64,000 nt of DNA. Origin: Pogona vitticeps. Its lineage: Eukaryota; Chordata; Lepidosauria; Squamata; Agamidae. The notes beneath the pieces are model-generated. The model was not told the origin of the DNA. It searched no databases and worked only from the letters and a program-made list of their open reading frames with translations. Both the position numbers and the translations under genes were made by a program. Positions 1 to 9,524 of this stretch are shown here, piece after piece; the first letter of the stretch is position 1, and every line of letters begins with the position of its first letter. Location: the NCBI RefSeq assembly GCF_051106095.1, contig NC_135787.1, forward strand, positions 177,503,501 through 177,567,500. The letters are read 5' to 3'.

Positions 1-158
1 AATAGATGTAGATTGTTGTACATGAAAACAATAAAACATCCCCTGAAAATAAGCCCTAATGTGGGTTTGTTTTGTTTTGTTTTGTGGGTTTTTTTTTTTT
101 TTTTTTTTTTTTTGAGTAAAAATCAATGTAAGGCCCTGTCTTATTTTCAGGGAAACAG
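1..158 (+). mobile_element. MITE fragment cut by the window edge
   Basis: The stretch reading 'cccctgaaaataagccctaa ...' and ending 'gtcttattttcagggaaaca' matches the right half of a longer element at 39602-39858. Only this half is inside the window. A poly-T run has expanded in its middle (about 90-113). It is a short non-autonomous DNA transposon by its inverted ends in the other copy; no coding content. Confidence 0.6.
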
Positions 159-464
159 TAAATCTGAAATTGGAGATGAAAAAAATGTAGGTGGTAAGTT
201 GAGGTGAAAAATCCAAAACTACTATAGTCAGGAATAAAAAGTCAGGAACATTATCACCTTGTCCTTATACAATTGTAGAAAGGGTGGATCGCATCGAACC
301 ACACACAGTAGTGGAGTAGGAGTGTATACACATCTGGGTATATGTTCCTGAGGCCCTTTAAAAACTTTTAAAGGACTGGGTGTCTAAAGAAGCATGAGGC
401 CTTGGAACTGTGAGCTTGATTTGCTACTATACTTTTAATAAAGAATAGAACATGTCACTTTCTT
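159..464. other. No recognised feature
   Basis: AT-rich sequence with no credible reading frame or repeat that I recognise. It may be the distal end of the DIRS fossil that follows, but no terminal repeat is visible. Confidence 0.4.
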
Positions 465-1742
465 TCACGTGTAGTAAGCACATGACAGTATGAGCGTGGG
501 AGGAAAGCAAGGCTTCCTTATTGAATTCACGAAGCGTACACATTTCATCCACTTATATTTGTAGTTCTGCCTAGTGGAAAGCTTCCTAGCCTTTTGGACA
601 GTCCATTTCAATTGTGAATTCTCCATGGCGTAAACCTCGGCCAGGCTAGTTATGGGTGATGGATTTTTCCCTGGGTGTTGAGTTATCAAGTCTAGTATCA
701 TTGGCAGTTGATAAGTGTCCACTGCCATTTGGCTCAAAGTTGTGAACCAAGCCTGGCACAGCCACCATGGGGCAACCAGTATCATGTTGGCCTTGTTTTG
801 GTGAAGCCTTACTACTCTGTGGAGGAGTGGAACCGGAGGAAGATAGACTTTTTCACGAATGAACCATGAAGGCATCTTTAAGTGAGTTCTTTCCCTGACC
901 TGTCCATGAGCAATACTTTTTGCACTTCCTGTTGAATCTGTTTGCAAACATGTCAAATTCTCGTTTGCCTCAGTGAATGCAAATGTCTTTGATTATGTCT
1001 GGGGACAGTTCCCATTCAGGAATGTTTGTCCCTTTTGCTCAGATAATTGATTATTTCATTGTCCTTTCCTGCCACATGAATCAACATTGGAAAGGTATGA
1101 CGTTCCACACACCATTCCCACTGTTGGACCTCCTGGTACAGAAAGGACACACATTCCACCTTATTTGTTTATGTAGTATGCAGTGGTTGTGTTGTCTGTG
1201 GCCACTTGTGCTACTTTGCCGATTATCGTTGTTTCAAATACTTTTAAGGTCTTAATTACAGTAACATCTCTAGTGTGTTTATGTGTATATGCTTTTTTTG
1301 TTTGGACCACAGGACATGGGTTTGACGGTTGTGACAATGTGCCCCAAACAATTAAGATTACATCTGTTGTAATTTGGATATTGGATTGGAGCTGGTAGTG
1401 CTTGTCCACCAAATTAGCTGATCTGCCAGTTCCTTGGCACCTCTAAAAATTGCTCTTGGTTAGAATGTTGAAGGAAGACAGACACCTATCCTGGAGAGAC
1501 TTCATTCTCCAACAAACATGAGAAATCACTGCTGTGATTGAGGACATCAGTCTGAGGAGTCTTTGAGCCATGTAATCTGTGATGGATGCATTGGGTGTAC
1601 ATGTCTTTGTTAAGGTCAGAAGCTTATCTGTCCTGTTGAAGTAAGCATGCTCTTGCAGTCGAGAGTTCAACATGGCACTAACGTATTGCACCATTCTCTT
1701 ATGCCTTAATTACGACTTTTCTAAGTTTACTTGAAGACTGAT
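465..1742 (-). mobile_element. DIRS-type retroelement fossil, downstream part
   Basis: Minus-strand frames give DIRS-like pol pieces in order: reverse transcriptase thumb (1443-1694, 'MAQRLLRLMSSITAVISHV' after the initial DY), RNase H (1161-1412, with 'TDNTTTAYYINK'), and the entry to the tyrosine recombinase (465-956, 'ILVAPWWLCQAWFTTL'). These strings are typical of vertebrate DIRS1-like elements, which integrate with a tyrosine recombinase instead of a DDE integrase. The copy is broken, with many breaks, and ends at 1742 where a gypsy element was inserted. The matching upstream part is at 14211-14560. It is old compared with the gypsy elements nested in it. Confidence 0.8.
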
Positions 1743-2255
1743 TGTTACATACAGCACTGATGTTACCTGTCTGTCATGGGTTTGGAGGGAAAGTTCCAGC
1801 CTATGGGGAGTGGAAGGCGGGACATCAGGAGGAGGGGCTGTACTGTATATATATGTGGAGTTTGTGTGGAGAAGTTAGGAGAAGCTGGAGAAGAGCTGAG
1901 ACAAGAAGCTTGAGTGGGAGTCTGTGTGTCAGACAGGGTACTACTGTGTGTCAGTCAGTACCAACCTGATAGGTTCAGGTGTCTGTATGGTTAGCCAGAA
2001 CTGATAGGTTCAGGGTCTGTGCTTCAAGTTAAGTGTTCTGTGTGAACCAAACTGTGTGTATGTATGATTGATACTAAGCCACGTTACTGTATCTTATTCA
2101 CCTGATCATTTTATTTTTCCCTGTGTGTTATTTAATAAACCTTGTTCTTTTATTTGTTAAAAATCCATCCCTGGTCTGTGTGACTTCTTATAGGGAATGG
2201 TTGGTGGCAGCTTAGTGAAACTGTGGCATATCCCAGTAGGTCTGGGATTGTCACA
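1743..2255 (+). repeat. 5' LTR of the outer gypsy element
   Basis: It begins TGTTACATAC and ends GATTGTCACA, with the usual TG...CA ends, and recurs at 13700-14210. It contains a TATA-rich stretch near 1846-1853 and an AATAAA polyadenylation signal near 2132. Length is about 513 bp. Confidence 0.93.
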
Positions 2256-2260
2256 TTGAT

Positions 2261-2278
2261 TGGTGTCCAGCGTGTGGG
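2261..2278 (+). other. Primer binding site of the outer element
   Basis: The 18-mer TGGTGTCCAGCGTGTGGG starts 5 bp after the 5' LTR. It begins TGG, as expected for the complement of a tRNA CCA end. The same site lies next to the inner element's 5' LTR (8968-8985, reversed). I did not assign the tRNA. Confidence 0.75.
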
Positions 2279-2697
2279 ATACGACTGGTCCAGTTGTCCA
2301 GTGGTACAGCAAAGCCTTGGCAAGTGTGCCCAGAGCAAGGGGGGTCTAGTCAGGGACAATCTGAGAGCACGTAGGTAATCTTCTAGGTGTACCTCACGGG
2401 GAGGTGCGCTAGTAGAAGAACGTGTAACCTCAGATTGGGGACTAGATTAGGGAGCTCTGAGGCAACTTGTTTTGGCGGGAAAAAAGCTGAGGCAAAACTG
2501 TAAAGTAACAGTGATCTAGCCTGTCTGCTGAGAGGCCTAGCAGAGGGGGGTAGACTCTGGCTCGCAACTGTTGCAAGTTAGTGCTGAAGAACAGCAGCAA
2601 TCTATAGAAAGCTGGTTCTGAGGCAAAAGAAAAAAAAAGTGGTCGCTTTATTTTGAGGCTTGACTTTTGAAAGCAGCCTGTTCTGGGGGGGGGGATT

Positions 2698-3248
2698 ATG
2701 CCCTTGACTCGAAGCCAAATGGCAGAAATGGGTGAAGTGAAAGACCCCCAGGTAGACCAAGGTTCTGAGGATGAATTTGGCTCAGTGCAGGGTGACAGCA
2801 TGGGAGAACAGAACCCAGAACTCAGAAAATTGCTCATAGCCCAACAGCATGAACTGAGGGTGAGGGAAATGGAGGAAAGGGAAAGAGAGAAACAGAGGCA
2901 ATTTGAGTTAGAGAGAGAGAGAATGGAAAGAGCAGAAAGATTGGAGAGAGAGAAAATGGCGTTTGAGTTAAGAAAACTGGAACTGATGAATCAGAACAAT
3001 AATAACAATAGGGATTCTGAGGGAGGCCAATTGTCTAAAGCTGACCTGAAGAAATTCCCTGTGTACCACAAGGGAGATTGTCCTGAAGTGTTCTTTTCCC
3101 TAGTGGAAAGAGCGTTTGTGGACTTCTCAGTAAGGGAAACTGAGAAGATGACCATCATGCGATCTTTAATCAGTGGCAGCCTTGCAGAAGTCTATGCAGA
3201 GATGCCAGAGGAACTGATGAAAGATTTTGCAGAGTTTAAAAAACTGGT
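2698..3248 (+). pseudogene. Gag N-terminal part of the outer gypsy element
   Basis: The frame starts MPLTRSQMAEMGEVKD and reads through a Glu/Arg-rich coiled-coil segment, an Asn run, and the first part of the capsid-like region (KKFPVYHKGDCPEVFFSLVE). At 3248 the reading meets the inner element's LTR. The remainder of this element's coding region lies beyond the insert from 9525. It is nearly identical to the start of the inner element's frame, so both belong to one family. Treated as a fossil. Confidence 0.9.
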
Positions 3249-3780
3249 TGTGACAAACCCAGACCTACTGGGATCTGCCACACGTTCACTAAGCTGCCAC
3301 CAACCATTCCCTGTAAGAAGTCACACAGACCAGGGATGGATTTTTAAACAATAAAAAGAATAAGGTTTATTTAAATACACACAGGGAAAATAAAACAATC
3401 AGGTGAATAGGATAAAGTAACGTGGCTTATTCTCACTCATACATACACACAGTTTGGTTCACACGGAACCCTTAACTTGAAGCACAGACCCTGAACCTAT
3501 CAGTTCTGGCTAACCAACAGACACCTGAACCTATCAGGTTGGTACTCTGACACACAGTAGTACCCTGTCTGACACACAGACTCCCACAACAGCTTCTTCT
3601 TCCCAGCTGCTGCTTCGTCACAACCCAGTGTCCCTCAGCATCTCTTAAACTCTCCACACACGCTTCACATATTTATACAGTACAGCCCCTCCTCCTGATG
3701 TCCCGCCTTCCACTCCCCATAGGATGGAACTTTCCCTCCAAACCCATGACAGACAGGTAACATCAGTGCTGTATGTAACA
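3249..3780 (-). repeat. 3' LTR of the inner gypsy element
   Basis: Read on the plus strand it opens TGTGACAAACCCAGACC and closes GTGCTGTATGTAACA, the reverse complement of a TGTTACATAC...TTGTCACA LTR. At about 532 bp it is longer than the outer element's LTRs and so represents a different LTR subtype. A polypurine tract (plus-strand CCTCCCCTCTTT, 3781-3792) abuts it. Confidence 0.93.
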
Positions 3781-4051
3781 CCTCCCCTCTTTATAAGTTG
3801 TTTTGTAGGGGGAAAGCTAACGTGCTTTTCACCAAAAAACAACCTTGATAAAACACACAACAACAATTATACATACAATATCATATTTACTTATCCTTAC
3901 ACTCTAAGTTAAACATTTACCATTTAGGCATTTAAACATTTACCATCTACATTACATCAATTTACCTTTATTCATACAAACCAATTCAAAACAGGTACAT
4001 TTTACTTTTTGTCATCATTATATACACATAGTCCATGTTCTTTCGCCGTCT

Positions 4052-7000
4052 TCAATCTTCAGGTCTTCTTGATAAGGCGTCAGCAACACAGTTCACTGAC
4101 CCTCTGACCACCTTCACTTCAAAGTCATAGTCCTGTAGGTTTAAAGCCCACCTCATAAGTTTGCTATTGTGGGTTTTCATTGTCTTTAACCATTGCAATG
4201 GCGAATGGTCAGTACACAGAATAAAATGTCTTCCCCAGATGTAAGGCTTGGCCTTCTGGATCGCGTAGACTATGGCCAAACACTCCTTCTCCACGGTTGC
4301 CAAATGTCTCTCACCTTTTTGAAGTTTCCTACTCAGGTAGGACACTGGATGCTGGTCACCATTCTCATCCTCCTGGCACAGAACTGCTCCTACCCCGCTG
4401 TTAGACGCATCGGTGTAGATGATGAACTCCCGGTCGAAGTCTGGAGCACGCAGGACAGGATAGTTGATTAACGCCTCCTTCAACCTCTGGAACGCCTCCT
4501 CACAGTCGCTGGTCCACGGGATGCGGTCATCAGCCGTCTTCCTCGTCAGATCGGTCAGCGGAGCCGCAATCTCGCTAAACCTCGGGATGAACTTTCTGTA
4601 GTAGCCCACCAACCCAAGAAATGATTTGACCTTTTTCTTGGTGTTGGGTCTAGGCCAATCACGAACAGCTTCTATTTTGGCCTCCAGGGGTTTTATCACT
4701 CCTCCCCCTACCATGTGACCCAAGTATTTTATTTCTGGGCTACCCAGCTGACACTTGCTGGCCTTTACCGTTAGCCCTGCTGCACTTAACCTCTGCAGCA
4801 CTAACTCCAGGTGTATCAGGTGATCTTCCCAGGTATTACTGAAGATCCCTATGTCGTCAATGTAGGCCACTGTAAAGTCACTGAGCCCTGCCAAGGTCTG
4901 GTCCATCAGCCTTTGGAATGTGGCTGGTGCATTTCTGAGACCAAAGCTCAGGACTCGAAACTCATAGAGACCAAAAGGGCTGCAAAAGGCAGTCTTTTCT
5001 TGATCCCTGGGATCAATTCTTAATTGCCAATATCCCTTTACCAGGTCCAATGATGAGATGAACCGACAACCCCCTATGGTTTCAATCAGGTTGTCTAGCC
5101 TGGGCATTGGGTAGGCATCAGGAGTGGTTACACGGTTTAACTTCCTGTAATCGACACAAAACCTAACGCTCCCATCAGGCTTGTCCACAAGGACTATCGG
5201 AGAGGACCAAGGACTAGAAGAGGGGACGATTATGTTCTCCCTAAGCATCTCGTCCAGCTCCTTCCGCACCTTGTCCCTATAGGGTCCCGTTACTCGGTAT
5301 GGGGATACTGCCTGCGGGGGTGCATCCCCTGTGTGGATCCGATGCATCACTCCCTTCACTATCCCCGGCTTGTTGGAAAACACCTGTTGATATTTACTAA
5401 GCAGCATTTTTAGTTCTTGCTGCTGGTCTTGGGTGAGTGCAGGACTGATCTTTACCTCCTCTGGGTTGTATTTTACTTCCCCTCTACCCTCCCAGAAGGG
5501 TAATTCTGCTTCCTCACTCTCAGCTGCTTTTATCGCGAATAACACCCTCTGTTCCCCTCTGTAGTAGGGTTTTAGGGCATTCACATGAACCACCCTCCTT
5601 GCTTGGTTCTCCTCCTGCTCTATTAGGTAGTTCAGGTCTGACATCTTGGAAATGACCCTATATGGTCCTGCCCATTTTAGCTGCAGTTTATTCTCCCTGC
5701 AGGGCCTAAGCCAAAGCACTTCCTCCCCTGGGTCAAAGTGCCTCTCTCTAGCTTTGTGGTCATACCATGTTTTCTGTCTGACCTTCTGAGCTTGCAGGTT
5801 TTCTGCTGCCAGCTCTAGATTTCTCTTTAGGTCATTCATCAAGGTGTCTATGTATGTCACAACGTCTTGTGGGTCATCCTGGGTGATCTGCTCCCAATTT
5901 TGTTTGATCAAATCAAGGGGCCCTTTCACCCTTCTCCCAAATAAAAGTTCAAATGGACTGAACCCGGTACTGGCTTGTGGCACTGATCGATAAGCAAACA
6001 AAAGGGATTGCAGCTTCTGGTCCCAATTGTTTGGATTCTCTGCCAAGTAAGCCCTAATCATGCGCATTAGAGTCCCATTGAACTTCTCAGTTAACCCATT
6101 GCTTTCAGGATGATAAGCAGTGGTTTCCTTGTGCTTAATTCCACAGATCTGCCATAAGCGTTTCATGAGCTTTGATGTGAACGATGCGCCCAAATCTGTG
6201 ATTATCTCTGAGGCAAATCCCATCCTGGACATATACCCCACCAAAGCATCGGCCACTGTGTTAGTTTCAATGTTAGTCAAGGGTATGGCTTCAGGATACC
6301 TTGTGGCATGGTCCACAATTGTTAGAATGAACCTGTTCCCCCTCTTTGTGGCCTTGGGCAAAGGTCCCACAATATCCACCCCTATACATTTGAACGGAGT
6401 GTCAATCACAGGCAAAGGGCACAACTTTGCTTTGGTCCTGTCGCGGCTATTCCCCTGCCTTTGACACACATCACATTGTTTACAGAACTCCCTGATCTGC
6501 TTCCCTATGTCAGGCCAGTAGAAATTCTGTGTGATTCTCTGCTGTGTTTTGTTCACCCCTAAGTGTGCAGCAAACATGTCAGAGTGACCCCTTTGTAAAA
6601 TCATGGGGCGATACTTTTCAGGTACCACCAGCTGACTTCTGATCCCATCTCCCCCTTTTGAGATATTCCTCAGGGTTTCTCTATATAAAATCCCCTTTTT
6701 CTCCAGAAATCTCACTGGGGTTTCAGGTGTTAGCTGGGCGTCAGTCACCTGTTCAAAACACTTTTGGAGAGTGGCGTCTGCCTTTTGCTCCTGTCCAAAT
6801 CTGCTGTCTGTGGTTAAGGTTTCCACCACAGCTTCTGAACTCCCCTCTGCTTCCGTCTCTGGCTCATCATTACCCCCCTGAACTGTCCCTGTGGTGGCTT
6901 GTGAGCGTGTAATCACTAGCACCCGTTTCACATGTTCGGCCAGGTCATTTCCCACGAGCACGGCTGCTGGCAGAGTCGATGAAATCGCTAGCCTCCAAAC

Positions 7001-8554
7001 TCCCCTCCAGCCTTGAAAGTTGACAGGTACCTCTGCTACTGGCAGAGAGATTACCTGCCCCTCAATCCCTGCCACCTTTATGCTCTCATTTGGGATTATA
7101 AACTCCCTAGGAATAATATCTGGATGGCACAGGGTTACCTGGGAACAAGTGTCCCGCAGCCCCCTATACTGACGGTCAAGTATTCCTACGTCCACCCCGG
7201 CTGTCTCAAACAACTGAGAATCTGTTTTTACCAGCAAGCAGCGCTTTACCTCCACAGGACCATTTTCCTCAGCCTGATCAGCAGAGGTAGCTGTTCCAGA
7301 CTGAGTAGCCATGGCAACAGGCTCCCTCAGTGACACTGAGCCTTGCTCTTTCTGGACACAGAACACAGCTTTTGGCTTGGTCCCACTAGAATTCTGAGGC
7401 ACCATTCCTTTTAGCTGCTTTAATTTCTCACACTCTGAGATTAGATGACCCTTTCCCTGACAGAAATAACATTTTCTGGTGTATTTTGATTCTCTCTCAT
7501 CTTGTTTTGGTTTTCCCTCCAAAATCTGAGGTCTTAGTTTCATGTCTGAGGGCTTCCCTTCACCATGGGCCCCTCCCCCTTGCTGGCTTTTCCCTGGTCC
7601 CTGAGAGTACTTGCTGTAGGTTTCTTTGGGTTTACCTACAGATTTCCCCTCACCCAAGGGCTTTCTTATTTGGGAAATAAAATCTGCGATCTCTGCGGCT
7701 GCTGCCACAGATTTCGGTTTCCTTTCCCTCACCTGGAATTTCAATTCCCCCTGCAGGACTGAATAGAACTGTTCTAGTGCTATCAAGTCTTTAAGCTGCT
7801 CATAGGTCTCTGTCCCCTCCTGCGATAGCCATTTCTCAAGCAGCCTCACCAATTGGGCCCCCACTTGGGTAAAAGTCTGTTCTGGCTTCTTGGTGAGGGA
7901 CCTGAATCTTTGTCTCAGCTGCTCCGCATTTATCCCATGTCTGGCAAACACCAGTTTTTTAAACTCTGCAAAATCTTTCATCAGTTCCTCAGGCATCTCG
8001 GCATAAACCTCAGCCAGGCTACCACTGATTAAAGATCGCATGATGGTCATCTTCTCAGTTTCCCTCACTGAGAAGTCCACAAACGCTCTTTCCACTAAGG
8101 AAAAGAACACCTCAGGACAATCTCCCTTGTGGTACACAGGGAATTTCTTCAGGTCAGCCTTAGACAATTGGCCTCCCTCAGAATCCCTATTGTTATTATT
8201 GTTCTGGTTCATCATTTCCAATTTTCTTAACTCATACGCCATCCTTTCTTTTTCCAGAGCAATTTTCTCTCTCTCTAATCTTTCTTCTCTTTCCAATCTC
8301 TCTCTCTCTAATTCAAATTGCCGCTGTTTCTCTCTTTCCCTTTCCTCCATTTTTTCTCTCTCTAACCTTTCCTCCACTTCAAATTGCCTCATCCTCAGTT
8401 CATGCTGTTGGGCTATGAGCAATTTTCTAAGTTCTGGGTTCTGCTCTACTGTGCTGTCACCCTGCACTGAGCCAAATTCATCCTCAGAACCTTGGTCAAT
8501 CTGGGGGTCTTTCACTTCACTCATTTCGGCCATCTGGCTTCGAGTCAAGGGCAT
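4052..8554 (-). CDS. Gag-Pol frame of the inner Gmr1-like element (fossil)
   Basis: A single 1500-residue frame. Visible parts in order: basic and acidic coiled-coil N-terminus (about 50-118); capsid region resembling the SCAN domain (about 140-295); zinc knuckle CYFCQGKGHLISEC (362-375); a possible protease-like stretch (about 437-545, not secure); integrase zinc-binding region (about 657-698) and catalytic core (about 720-840); GPY/F-type module (about 945-998, WAGPYRV); reverse transcriptase (about 1085-1260, with YIDD); RNase H (about 1370-1492, YTDAS start). The enzymes would copy and integrate the element in germ cells. Integrase upstream of reverse transcriptase separates Gmr1 elements from most Ty3/gypsy. 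The SCAN domain of vertebrate zinc-finger proteins is known to derive from this capsid family. The start at 8554 is shared with the outer copy. Confidence 0.93.
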   Translation of the reverse strand: MPLTRSQMAEMSEVKDPQIDQGSEDEFGSVQGDSTVEQNPELRKLLIAQQHELRMRQFEVEERLEREKMEEREREKQRQFELERERLEREERLEREKIALEKERMAYELRKLEMMNQNNNNNRDSEGGQLSKADLKKFPVYHKGDCPEVFFSLVERAFVDFSVRETEKMTIMRSLISGSLAEVYAEMPEELMKDFAEFKKLVFARHGINAEQLRQRFRSLTKKPEQTFTQVGAQLVRLLEKWLSQEGTETYEQLKDLIALEQFYSVLQGELKFQVRERKPKSVAAAAEIADFISQIRKPLGEGKSVGKPKETYSKYSQGPGKSQQGGGAHGEGKPSDMKLRPQILEGKPKQDERESKYTRKCYFCQGKGHLISECEKLKQLKGMVPQNSSGTKPKAVFCVQKEQGSVSLREPVAMATQSGTATSADQAEENGPVEVKRCLLVKTDSQLFETAGVDVGILDRQYRGLRDTCSQVTLCHPDIIPREFIIPNESIKVAGIEGQVISLPVAEVPVNFQGWRGVWRLAISSTLPAAVLVGNDLAEHVKRVLVITRSQATTGTVQGGNDEPETEAEGSSEAVVETLTTDSRFGQEQKADATLQKCFEQVTDAQLTPETPVRFLEKKGILYRETLRNISKGGDGIRSQLVVPEKYRPMILQRGHSDMFAAHLGVNKTQQRITQNFYWPDIGKQIREFCKQCDVCQRQGNSRDRTKAKLCPLPVIDTPFKCIGVDIVGPLPKATKRGNRFILTIVDHATRYPEAIPLTNIETNTVADALVGYMSRMGFASEIITDLGASFTSKLMKRLWQICGIKHKETTAYHPESNGLTEKFNGTLMRMIRAYLAENPNNWDQKLQSLLFAYRSVPQASTGFSPFELLFGRRVKGPLDLIKQNWEQITQDDPQDVVTYIDTLMNDLKRNLELAAENLQAQKVRQKTWYDHKARERHFDPGEEVLWLRPCRENKLQLKWAGPYRVISKMSDLNYLIEQEENQARRVVHVNALKPYYRGEQRVLFAIKAAESEEAELPFWEGRGEVKYNPEEVKISPALTQDQQQELKMLLSKYQQVFSNKPGIVKGVMHRIHTGDAPPQAVSPYRVTGPYRDKVRKELDEMLRENIIVPSSSPWSSPIVLVDKPDGSVRFCVDYRKLNRVTTPDAYPMPRLDNLIETIGGCRFISSLDLVKGYWQLRIDPRDQEKTAFCSPFGLYEFRVLSFGLRNAPATFQRLMDQTLAGLSDFTVAYIDDIGIFSNTWEDHLIHLELVLQRLSAAGLTVKASKCQLGSPEIKYLGHMVGGGVIKPLEAKIEAVRDWPRPNTKKKVKSFLGLVGYYRKFIPRFSEIAAPLTDLTRKTADDRIPWTSDCEEAFQRLKEALINYPVLRAPDFDREFIIYTDASNSGVGAVLCQEDENGDQHPVSYLSRKLQKGERHLATVEKECLAIVYAIQKAKPYIWGRHFILCTDHSPLQWLKTMKTHNSKLMRWALNLQDYDFEVKVVRGSVNCVADALSRRPED

Positions 8555-8967
8555 AATCCCCCCTCAGAACAGGCTGCTTTAAAAGTCAAGCCTCAAAATA
8601 AAACGACCACTTTTTTCCTTCTTGCCTCAGAACCAGCTCTCCCTAGAGATTGCTGCTGTTCTTCAGCACTAACTTGCAACAGTATCGAGTCAGAGCCTAC
8701 CCCCCTCTGCTGGGCCTCTCAGCTGGCAAGCTAGCTCACTGTTACTACGCAGTTTTGCCTCAGCTTTTTCCCGCCAAAACCAGGCTGCCTCAGAGCACCT
8801 TAATCTAAGTCTCCCCAGTTGGCACGTTCTTCCACTAGCGCACCTCCCCGTGAGGTACACCTAGAAGATTACCTACGCGCCTCAGACTGTCCCTGACTAG
8901 ACCCCCCTTGCTCTGGGCACCCTTGCCAAGGCTTTGCTGGACCACTGGACAACTGGACCAGTCGTAT

Positions 8968-8985
8968 CCCACACGCTGGACACCA
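8968..8985 (-). other. Primer binding site of the inner element
   Basis: The plus-strand sequence CCCACACGCTGGACACCA is the reverse complement of the site at 2261-2278. It is separated by 5 bp from the inner 5' LTR. Confidence 0.75.
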
Positions 8986-8990
8986 ATCAA

Positions 8991-9524
8991 TGTGACAAAC
9001 CCAGACCTACCGGGATATGTCACACAGTTTCACTAAGCTGCCACCAACCATTCCCTGTAAGAAGTCACACAGACCAGGGATGGATTTTTAAACAATAAAA
9101 AGAATAAGGTTTATTTAAATACACACAGGGAAAATAAAACAATCAGGTGAATAGGATAAAGTAACGTGGCTTATTCTCACTCATACATACACACAGTTTG
9201 GTTCACACGGAACCCTTAACTTGAAGCACAGACCCTGAACCTATCAGTTCTGGCTAACCAACAGACACCTGAACCTATCAGGTTGGTACTCTGACACACA
9301 GTAGTACCCTGTCTGACACACAGACTCCCACAACAGCTTCTTCTTCCCAGCTGCTGCTTCGTCACAACCCAGTGTCCCTCAGCATCTCTTAAACTCTCCA
9401 CACACGCTTCACATATTTATACAGTACAGCCCCTCCTCCTGATGTCCCGCCTTCCACTCCCCATAGGATGGAACTTTCCCTCCAAACCCATGACAGACAG
9501 GTAACATCAGTGCTGTATGTAACA
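8991..9524 (-). repeat. 5' LTR of the inner gypsy element
   Basis: About 534 bp, matching 3249-3780 almost throughout. The few differences cluster in the first 45 bp or so on the plus strand, which is the U5 end. The LTR is followed at once by CTGGT, the target duplication, and then by the resumed gag of the outer element. Confidence 0.93.

Larger units (their letters stand above)
3249..9524 (-). mobile_element. Inner Gmr1-like Ty3/gypsy element, looks whole
   Basis: This is a minus-strand element of 6276 bp bounded by LTRs at 8991-9524 (5') and 3249-3780 (3'), with target duplication CTGGT on both sides (3244-3248, 9525-9529). It sits inside the gag of the outer element, so it is the younger of the two. 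Parts in transcription order: LTR, primer site, leader with CpG-poor sequence, one long Gag-Pol frame (8554 to 4052), untranslated region, polypurine tract, LTR. I see no break in the coding frame. LTR identity is very high. Pol order is integrase then reverse transcriptase then RNase H, the Gmr1 hallmark. Confidence 0.93.

Noticed and set aside
1183-1398. Plus-strand frame with membrane-like composition
   Set aside because: Antisense shadow of the DIRS RNase H region.
9468-9524. ATG inside the inner LTR in frame with the outer element's Gag-Pol part
   Set aside because: It lies in the reverse-oriented LTR of the inserted element; the agreement of frame is accidental and not a true start.
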